Shown here piece after piece: positions 22,165 through 27,694 of a stretch of 27,694 nucleotides of DNA (the stretch's first letter is position 1; each line of letters begins with the position of its first letter). Under the pieces are notes generated by a model, which saw only the letters and a list, made by a program, of their open reading frames with translations, was not told the origin of the DNA and searched no databases. The position numbers were made by a program, and so were the translations under genes. The stretch is from JAUWVG01 sp964633715 (GTDB taxonomy: Bacteria > Acidobacteriota > Aminicenantia > Aminicenantales > Aminicenantaceae): positions 1 to 27,694 of the forward strand of contig CAZWHQ010000049.1 of the NCBI GenBank assembly GCA_964633715.1, read 5' to 3'.

Positions 22165-23364
22165 ATGTACGGTAAAATTAAAGAAGAATTAACTAAAGAA
22201 ATCCAATCCATACGCGAGGCAGGCCTTTACAAAGAGGAAAGAGTAATTATGACTCCACAGGGAGCCGAGATCGAAGTCAAAGGTGGAAAAGAGGTGCTCA
22301 ATTTCTGTGCCAATAACTACCTGGGACTCTCAAGCCATCCAAAAGTCATCGAAGCTGCTCATAAAACTCTTGATGAGTGGGGTTTTGGTTTGAGCTCGGT
22401 CCGTTTTATCTGTGGAACGCAGGATATTCATAAGATTCTCGAAGATAAAATTACAAAATTCCTGAAGACCGAAGACACCATCCTTTTTGCTGCCTGTTTT
22501 GACGCCAACGGCGGAACATTCGAACCGCTCATCGGCGCTGAAGACGCAATCATAACCGATGCCCTCAATCATGCCTCTATCATAGACGGAATCCGTCTCT
22601 GTAAGGCCCAGCGCTACATCTACCAACACGGCGATATGAAAGATTTGGAAGAAAAATTGAAAGCCACTCAGGATCTCCGTTACCGGTTGATCGCAACAGA
22701 CGGCGCCTTCTCCATGGATGGGGATATCGCCAAACTTGATGAGATCGTGCCCTTGGCTGAAAAATACAACGCCATGGTCATGATTGACGATGCCCATGCA
22801 ACAGGTTTCCTCGGCAAAACGGGAAGAGGTTCTCCAGAATACAGAGGCGTTTTGGGGAAAATCGACATTATCACAGGGACTCTCGGAAAAGCCCTTGGTG
22901 GAGCCTCGGGTGGATTTATTTCTGGGAGCAAAGAGATCATCGAGCTCTACAGACAGAGAGCTAGGCCCTACCTCTTCAGCAACACTCTCGCTCCTGCTGT
23001 TGTGGGCGCATCCATTGCCGTATTCGACCTTCTCTCAGAAACAACCGAACTGAGAGATAAATTGGAGAGAAACACGAAATACTTCAGGGAAAAAATGACA
23101 GAAGCTGGATTTGACATCACACCAGGAGATCACCCGATTGTCCCCATCATGCTCGGAAAATTTGAAAATGACGCCAAACTTTCTCAAGACATGGCAAGTG
23201 ACCTTCTTGATGAAGGCATTTATGTCATCGGTTTTTATTTCCCAGTCGTCCCCAAAGGCCAGTCAAGGATTCGCGTTCAGATGTCAGCAGGACATGAAAT
23301 GTTTCATCTCGATAAAGCCATCGACGCTTTCACCAAAATCGGAAAAAAATATGGAGTTATCTAG
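22165..23364 (+). CDS. kbl: Glycine C-acetyltransferase (2-amino-3-ketobutyrate CoA ligase)
   Basis: A 399-residue PLP enzyme of the alpha-oxoamine synthase family that splits 2-amino-3-oxobutyrate with CoA into glycine and acetyl-CoA. It has the N-terminal NFCANNYLGLSSHPKV (46-61), SSVRFICGTQDIHKILE (77-93), the MIDDAHATGFLG PLP-ring contact (206-217) and the PLP lysine Lys242 in TLGKALGGASGG. Length and motifs match KBL better than 8-amino-7-oxononanoate or 5-aminolevulinate synthase, and tdh nearby supports this. It has an excellent AGGAGG ribosome site and is followed by a terminator hairpin. tdh and kbl face the same way but are separated by the two aminopropyltransferase genes, so they need separate transcripts. 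Confidence 0.93.
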   Translation: MYGKIKEELTKEIQSIREAGLYKEERVIMTPQGAEIEVKGGKEVLNFCANNYLGLSSHPKVIEAAHKTLDEWGFGLSSVRFICGTQDIHKILEDKITKFLKTEDTILFAACFDANGGTFEPLIGAEDAIITDALNHASIIDGIRLCKAQRYIYQHGDMKDLEEKLKATQDLRYRLIATDGAFSMDGDIAKLDEIVPLAEKYNAMVMIDDAHATGFLGKTGRGSPEYRGVLGKIDIITGTLGKALGGASGGFISGSKEIIELYRQRARPYLFSNTLAPAVVGASIAVFDLLSETTELRDKLERNTKYFREKMTEAGFDITPGDHPIVPIMLGKFENDAKLSQDMASDLLDEGIYVIGFYFPVVPKGQSRIRVQMSAGHEMFHLDKAIDAFTKIGKKYGVI

Positions 23365-23406
23365 GAAATAGCAAACAGAAGAAAACCGAATACTGTATTT
23401 TTAACA

Positions 23407-23440
23407 AGAAAAAGGCCCGTCCTTTGCGGCGGGCTTTTTT
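23407..23440. terminator. Bidirectional intrinsic terminator between kbl and nhaC
   Basis: A GC stem GCCCG (23415-23419) with CGGGC (23430-23434) is flanked by an A-run on the left and TTTTTT on the right, so it can stop both kbl (+) and the convergent nhaC (-). The nhaC stop codon lies at its right edge. Confidence 0.85.
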
Positions 23441-24827
23441 ATTTAGACTTTTCGAGCTTTTCCATAGTGATCCCAGTATAACCGTAAAATATGGAGACAA
23501 TGGGATTGGCCAGATTGAGAAAAGCATAGGGAAGGTAGACAAGAGGATTGACTCCTAACGTGGCCCACATAAATGCCCCACAACTGTTCCATGGAATAAG
23601 AGGAGAGGACAGTGTGCCTGAATCCTCAAGTGCACGAGAGAGATTTTTTGGGTGCAATTTAAGCTCTTCATAGGCATGTTTGTACATCCGACCTGGGATA
23701 ACTATGGCCATGTATTGGTCGGAGGCAATGATATTCATCCCAATACAGCTAAATATAGTCGTGGCCACCAAGGAACCGGTTGTCCGGACCCTCTTTAATA
23801 GAGCGGATGCCAGAACTTTTAGCATTCCGGTCTTCTCCATGATCCCTCCGAAACAGAGCGCACAGATAATCAACGCAACGGTATCCATCATATAATCCAA
23901 TCCGCCTCGTGACAGCAGATCATCCACCATGGCGACTCCGGTCTCGGACACATAGCCCGACTTGGCGGCTAGAATCACATCCGCAAGAGACTGAGATTGA
24001 GAAATCATTCCAAACAGACATCCTAAAACAGTCCCTCCAAGCAAAGCCGGTAAAGGCGGAATTTTTTTTATCACCATAACAATGACTAAAAGCGGTGGAA
24101 GAAGAAGGATAGGATGAATAAAAAAGTTCGTTTTTAATGTCGTCAATATGACTTGGATGTTTTGTGAATCAATCGATCCTCCTGCAAACTTTGCTCCCAG
24201 CACGCCATAGAGGATAACCGAAAAGATATATCCGGGAAGGGTTGTATAGACCATATGTCTGATATGAGAAAATAAATCTGTGCCGGCCACAGCAGGAGCA
24301 AGATTAGTGGTGTCTGACATGGGTGACATTTTATCGCCGAAGTAGGCCCCGGACACGATGGCCCCGGCAACCATGGCAACCGGTATCCCCAAGCTTTGAC
24401 CAACACCAATAAGGGCCACACCGACAGTCCCTGCTGTGGACCAGGACGATCCTGTACCTAGGGATACGATGGAACATATGATGAGAGTGGCCACAAGAAA
24501 AATTCCTGGTGACAGGACTTTTAATCCGTAAAATATCATCGCAGGAACGATGCCACCTTGAATCCAGGTGCCGATCATTGTTCCAACGACCATGAGAATC
24601 AAGATCGCTCCCATGGCCAATGTGATGCCGTGCACCATCCCATCTTGAATTTCTTTCCATGGATGTTTATGAAAAATAGCTATGACAGCAGCCACAGCAG
24701 CAGCGAGTACTATCGGGATGTGCGGAGATTGTTTAAAAACACCAATTGTAATGGAAAGAGCGGCAATCAAAAAAAGGACGGGGATAACAGCAATTCCGAG
24801 TTTGATCTGTTTTTTCTCGTCTGCCAC
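23439..24827 (-). CDS. nhaC: Na+/H+ antiporter NhaC
   Basis: A 462-residue inner-membrane antiporter with about 12 helices, of the NhaC family (ArsB/NhaD-related ion transporter superfamily). It exchanges sodium for protons for pH and sodium homeostasis. The signature GAYFGDKMSPMSDTTNLAPA (160-179) with acidic residues Asp165 and Asp172 is intact, and SLGTGSSWSTAGTVG (122-136) precedes it. Some members with the same fold exchange malate/lactate (MleN), so substrate is not fully fixed. The start is a GTG with AAGGAA 5 nt upstream. Its promoter lies just upstream. Nothing links it to the CPA2 antiporters at 994-3515. Confidence 0.9.
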   Translation of the reverse strand: MADEKKQIKLGIAVIPVLFLIAALSITIGVFKQSPHIPIVLAAAVAAVIAIFHKHPWKEIQDGMVHGITLAMGAILILMVVGTMIGTWIQGGIVPAMIFYGLKVLSPGIFLVATLIICSIVSLGTGSSWSTAGTVGVALIGVGQSLGIPVAMVAGAIVSGAYFGDKMSPMSDTTNLAPAVAGTDLFSHIRHMVYTTLPGYIFSVILYGVLGAKFAGGSIDSQNIQVILTTLKTNFFIHPILLLPPLLVIVMVIKKIPPLPALLGGTVLGCLFGMISQSQSLADVILAAKSGYVSETGVAMVDDLLSRGGLDYMMDTVALIICALCFGGIMEKTGMLKVLASALLKRVRTTGSLVATTIFSCIGMNIIASDQYMAIVIPGRMYKHAYEELKLHPKNLSRALEDSGTLSSPLIPWNSCGAFMWATLGVNPLVYLPYAFLNLANPIVSIFYGYTGITMEKLEKSK

Positions 24828-24850
24828 GTCGCTTCCTTATAAAGACAGAA

Positions 24851-24879
24851 ATTCTATCCAATCATCTGTGAAAATGCAA
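24851..24879 (-). promoter_or_regulatory. nhaC promoter
   Basis: TTGCAT (24879-24874), a 17-bp spacer and TAGAAT (24856-24851) on the minus strand, about 24 nt before the GTG start. Confidence 0.6.
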
Positions 24880-25078
24880 GAAGCGATTAAGAATAGAAAA
24901 AATTTCCAGCTCTGCGATTGATGAGAGTTCTGCGAACTGGCCGGGTAAAATGAAGCAATCATTTTCACAAGGACAAGATGGTCAAATGGTGAGGCTTGGC
25001 GATGTCCCTGTCCATCTGAGGAGAATGGGAATACGGAGCGAGGGCTTTCGATGAGGATGGAGCAGGATGCGCCGGTAA
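24880..25078. other. Intergenic region with small hairpins, no gene seen
   Basis: About 200 bp between the nhaC promoter and the end of the SpoIID gene. It holds AGTTC-tgc-GAACT (24926-24938), AAAATGA-agcaa-TCATTTT (24947-24965) and GGACA (24971-24975) facing TGTCC further on. All frames are broken and no tRNA-like fold is apparent. A small RNA is possible but unsupported. Confidence 0.3.
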
Positions 25079-27304
25079 TTAATAAATTTTCCCTATGGTA
25101 ATACCGTGGTAATATTTTTTTAAGATTTCTTTATAATCTGCACCTGCCTGAGCCATACCATAAGCGCCCACTTGGCAGAGTCCAACACCGTGCCCCCAAC
25201 CTTTGCCATTAAACTCAAATTGGACGATGTTTCCGGATTCATCATACTCCCGATCAATGACAAATAGAGTTTCTTTGAGTCCCAAAACTCTTCGAACTCG
25301 CAATCCCTCAGCCACTGCTTGGGATTCTGTCCCCGAAATAAGGAGTTCGACAACTCTATTCGAATCACTTCTGGTTTGGGGGATGATATCGATCAGCTCG
25401 CCAACAGGATAAAACTGGTTGATTCTTTTTTCTAGCTCCAGTTTTGATTTCTTCACCTGCCAAAAACGGTGGGGCGAGCTGCGATCCAGGATGTTGGTCT
25501 GTGGCAGGTCAATAATTTCTACATAAACAGCCTGGCCATCTTTCTCTATCCACCTGATTCTTTCTCCACCGATCAGATACACTTCCGAAGTGAATTGATA
25601 ATCCCCAAAATTGTTAATGAGCATATAGGTGTCCGGTGAGAATTCAAATTGCTCTTCCTTATTTTCGATATCAACAAAAACGCTGTTTTTTTCCATTCTG
25701 CTGAATACACCGTCTCTGACAGGATTCTTTTGGCTCTGGACCGCTTTATAAAGATAGAAGACCAGTTCACCTCGAGAGATGTATTTTTTTTGGTCCTGAA
25801 CATTTTCTGTTGGAGAAAGAATACTTGTCTGCATGAGGTAGGCCACATTACCCCCCTTATCTCCATTCTCTCCATTCTCTCCATTTAAGCCTTTTAGGAC
25901 AAATTCTTTCTCACTTGGGAACATTAAATTATCAACTCTTTCCTGCCAACCAAAGGAATCAACCATTAATTCCGCAAGCCGTTGGACAGTGAGCTCTGTT
26001 CCTCCCACATCTGGGTCTGGATTGTTTTTTCCAAACATTTGTGCCGCATTTCCAATCCAGTTTTTAGCTTCTTCTAAAGACGCCTCTATATTATAAAAGA
26101 CAGGATCTGTTTCCAGAGGGATAATCCCCAGACTATTTAGGAACACGATTTGAGGGCCAATATTTTTTCCTCCGATATAGACCGGTAAAAGGGTTTGTTC
26201 ACTCACCAAGGTATATCCCTTTTGCTTTTCATAAACACAATCTGTGCTTCGAAGATAAGGCAGAGCAGGACCGTTAAAAATGTTTTCCACATCTTCCGTT
26301 TTTCCCCCACATGTGCTTGTATAGAGCGCATCAATAAGTTTCCCCTTGTAAAGAGCAACCTGCCCGCTCGTCTGATCCACAGCTAGACTGCTTAAAGGAT
26401 GTTCGGCATTCATTCCTTTGTATAATTGAGAATTGGGCGTGTCATCGAGATCAAAACCCAAATCCTCGTTCAATCCAAGCTTTTTGAAGGCATACGTGCG
26501 TGCAGCAATAGATTGGGCCTTTTGTGCCTCCAGCTCCCGAAACACATAAGGCGACAGCTCACTTGGTACAACACCCTTCAGATAATCATCCAAATTGAGA
26601 ACATTAATGAGCACAACACCTTTCCGGGTTGCCTGAAGAATAAAAATTCCCCGGTAATCTCTTCCCTTGAACGAAAGATAACTTCGTGCATGACTGGGAA
26701 TAAAATAGAGGACCGTGTTTTTGTTCAAACTTTTGAGTTCGTCATTGACTAGAATCCATAACGGTTTCGACTCATCCTCAGTGATTTCCTCACGAATGAT
26801 CCACGTATCCTCAACACCTAAAGCATTCAACTTTTTTATGAAACTCAGGGCCTCCTGTCGTGTTCTAAAATCTCCAACAGAGACCAAATAAGTATCCACA
26901 GAGCCCTCTTCACTGCTTCGAGATACAGAAATTTTATTGTCAATTTTTGTCCTTAATTCTTGAGCGAAGATTTCCGCATCCTCTCTCTCTTCAGTCTGGC
27001 GAACTTGAATGAGGAATTTCTCATTCAGCTTCTCTTTATTTCCCTTAATCCAGACTCCATCCACATTGTCGGCAATGAGTTTATAGTTATCTTTGGCTTC
27101 ATATACTTTGACACCTGACGAGGAAGATATCTGGATGTCGCTTAGATTAATACCTAAACCAACTCTAATGATAGGTTTTGGAATCACAAAGCCTTGAAAG
27201 AAAGATTTGTCCTCGGCAAATTCTTCAGGCACTCCAGCAAAAACGAATACGCAGAGCAGAAAAAATATAAAGTACTTTCTGAATAATATAAGGAGGGATT
27301 TCAT
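25079..27304 (-). CDS. SpoIID/LytB-type protein with SPOR domain and long insertion
   Basis: A 741-residue exported protein with an N-terminal signal (about 1-25). Residues about 94-172 look like a SPOR (peptidoglycan-binding) domain. The SpoIID lytic transglycosylase domain starts near 205: GVVPSEL with catalytic Glu249, KAQSIAARTYAF, SQLYKGM and TSTCGGKTEDVENIFNG. The C-terminal SpoIID signature GKGWGHGVGLCQVGAYGMA (700-718) is separated from this by some 300 residues. That insertion contains a Gly-Glu-Asn-rich linker and a stretch (LTVQRLAELMVDSFGW, then ISRGELVFYLYKAV) reminiscent of an S-layer-homology helix pair. Cleavage of denuded glycan strands is the family function. In a non-spore-former it probably acts in wall remodelling or division. 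Confidence 0.85.
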   Translation of the reverse strand: MKSLLILFRKYFIFFLLCVFVFAGVPEEFAEDKSFFQGFVIPKPIIRVGLGINLSDIQISSSSGVKVYEAKDNYKLIADNVDGVWIKGNKEKLNEKFLIQVRQTEEREDAEIFAQELRTKIDNKISVSRSSEEGSVDTYLVSVGDFRTRQEALSFIKKLNALGVEDTWIIREEITEDESKPLWILVNDELKSLNKNTVLYFIPSHARSYLSFKGRDYRGIFILQATRKGVVLINVLNLDDYLKGVVPSELSPYVFRELEAQKAQSIAARTYAFKKLGLNEDLGFDLDDTPNSQLYKGMNAEHPLSSLAVDQTSGQVALYKGKLIDALYTSTCGGKTEDVENIFNGPALPYLRSTDCVYEKQKGYTLVSEQTLLPVYIGGKNIGPQIVFLNSLGIIPLETDPVFYNIEASLEEAKNWIGNAAQMFGKNNPDPDVGGTELTVQRLAELMVDSFGWQERVDNLMFPSEKEFVLKGLNGENGENGDKGGNVAYLMQTSILSPTENVQDQKKYISRGELVFYLYKAVQSQKNPVRDGVFSRMEKNSVFVDIENKEEQFEFSPDTYMLINNFGDYQFTSEVYLIGGERIRWIEKDGQAVYVEIIDLPQTNILDRSSPHRFWQVKKSKLELEKRINQFYPVGELIDIIPQTRSDSNRVVELLISGTESQAVAEGLRVRRVLGLKETLFVIDREYDESGNIVQFEFNGKGWGHGVGLCQVGAYGMAQAGADYKEILKKYYHGITIGKIY

Positions 27305-27326
27305 TTTGCTGACTGCTTTGAGGATA

Positions 27327-27355
27327 ATTATAGATTTTTTCTAATCAAATGTCAA
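27327..27355 (-). promoter_or_regulatory. SpoIID promoter P1 (perfect consensus)
   Basis: TTGACA (27355-27350), exactly 17 bp, then TATAAT (27332-27327) on the minus strand. Both hexamers are perfect. The ATG at 27304 follows a leader of about 16 nt without a clear ribosome site. Confidence 0.75.
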
Positions 27356-27436
27356 GAAAAATATCAATATGTTCTACATCTCCTAAAGGTATATACAATA
27401 TCTAGTACTTGTTACTTTATCAAAAAAAGACGCCAA

Positions 27437-27465
27437 ATGATAGCCGATTTCATGGTTAAAGTCAA
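27437..27465 (-). promoter_or_regulatory. Second upstream promoter P2 toward the SpoIID gene
   Basis: TTGACT (27465-27460), a 17-bp spacer and TATCAT (27442-27437), each 5 of 6. The -35 sits in a small palindrome GGTTaaagtcAACC. It would give a leader of roughly 125 nt and lies about 30 bp from repeat copy R. Confidence 0.45.
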
Positions 27466-27494
27466 CCACAAACATCAACAAATTTCATGCAGAA

Positions 27495-27567
27495 GGACGG
27501 AACCCTTACGTGTTCTGCCCCTACCGCATTAAGAATGCGAGTAGTGACAGAGACACGACGTCCATCC
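27495..27567 (+). repeat. 73-bp structured repeat, copy R
   Basis: Same element as 44-116 but in inverted orientation. It begins GGAC (27495-27498), which pairs with GTCC (27560-27563), and ends ATCC. The middle stem pairs 27509-27517 with 27548-27557 and leaves G27552 unpaired. The terminal hairpin pairs 27521-27530 with 27534-27544 and leaves A27540 unpaired, with a 3-nt loop. Compared with copy L, four base pairs have changed on both strands and still pair. The region 27305-27694 otherwise holds two promoters, a 9-bp hairpin at 27592-27616 and a possible gene end. Confidence 0.75.
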
Positions 27568-27601
27568 TTCAGCAGAAACATTTATTCATACAATAGATCC
27601 A

Positions 27602-27694
27602 TTAGTCTGGATTATTCACAAGTCGAGGTTGCTGTAGTGGCGAGGCAGTGGCCTGTGAAGCTGTACTAATGTACCGCGAACAGGCTACAACGAA
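27602..27694 (-). CDS. Possible C-terminal end of a gene cut by the window edge
   Basis: On the minus strand an open frame enters from the window edge, encodes 30 residues (FVVACSRYISTASQATASPL, then QQPRLVNNPD) and stops with TAA at 27604-27602. The residue mix could be a low-complexity protein tail or chance. The stop lies in the loop of a 9-bp hairpin (AATAGATCCA at 27592-27601 with TGGATTATT at 27608-27616) that has one unpaired G. No function can be given. Confidence 0.25.
   Translation of the reverse strand, partial: FVVACSRYISTASQATASPLQQPRLVNNPD

Noticed and set aside
24558..24842. His/Asp/Asn-rich open frame antisense to nhaC
   Set aside because: The composition is explained by the complementary strand of membrane-helix codons; no start signal.
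25861..25887. CRISPR or intergenic tandem repeat
   Set aside because: The 9-bp repeats are in frame inside the SpoIID gene and encode the GEN linker; there are no spacers.
27602..27694. C-terminus and right end of an IS200/IS605 element with tnpB
   Set aside because: The 30-residue tail has no TnpB zinc-finger or RuvC motif in view, and the sequence flanking repeat copy L is unrelated.

Overview
The window is bacterial and reads as ordinary chromosome, with about 22 intact protein genes, one gene remnant and no rRNA, tRNA or CRISPR array. The content (2-oxoacid:ferredoxin oxidoreductase, NhaC, a lipoprotein binding protein, SpoIID with a SPOR domain, LexA/DinB/DnaE, the threonine dehydrogenase/KBL pair) suggests an anaerobic, probably diderm bacterium of moderate GC. 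An Acidobacteriota/Aminicenantes-like lineage is a guess from gene content only. Promoters of the TTGACA-N17-TATAAT type are easy to see. Starts mix good Shine-Dalgarno sites, some TTG/GTG starts and two apparently leaderless genes.

Layout. 1-275: a 73-bp structured repeat and the thiD promoter. 276-1088 (+): ThiD, whose 3' end overlaps the opposing gene by 95 bp. 7639 down to 994 (-): a tight six-gene run with an orphan ABC binding lipoprotein, a penicillin-acylase-type Ntn hydrolase, a PTS IIA (PtsN-like) protein, a PII-like protein and two tandem CPA2-type cation:proton antiporters. 7764-8660 (+): a DUF72 protein. 12988 down to 8669 (-): a secreted hydrolase-like protein of unknown function, oxidoreductase alpha and beta subunits, and a nitroreductase. 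17901 down to 13053 (-): lexA, a catalytically intact Y-family polymerase and a short DnaE-type polymerase, apparently an SOS mutagenesis cassette, visibly GC-richer than its surroundings. 18681 down to 17965 (-): an SDR oxidoreductase. 19036 down to 18714 (-): an internally deleted sulfatase remnant. 19291-20271 (+) tdh and 22165-23364 (+) kbl form the threonine-to-glycine pathway and flank a back-to-back pair of aminopropyltransferases (-), one of them resembling thermospermine synthase. 24827 down to 23439 (-): NhaC. 27304 down to 25079 (-): a large SpoIID/LytB protein. 27305-27694: two promoters, the second copy of the structured repeat, and a possible gene end cut by the window edge.

The strongest unexplained signal is the pair of 73-bp repeats, at 44-116 and, inverted, at 27495-27567. 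They fold into the same bulged hairpin and differ by four compensated base-pair changes, which is what selection for a folded RNA or single-stranded DNA leaves behind. Other points of interest are the PtsN/PII/antiporter module, the imuA-less lexA-dinB-dnaE cassette with a direct-repeat candidate operator over the lexA start, and the possible tetraamine pathway.
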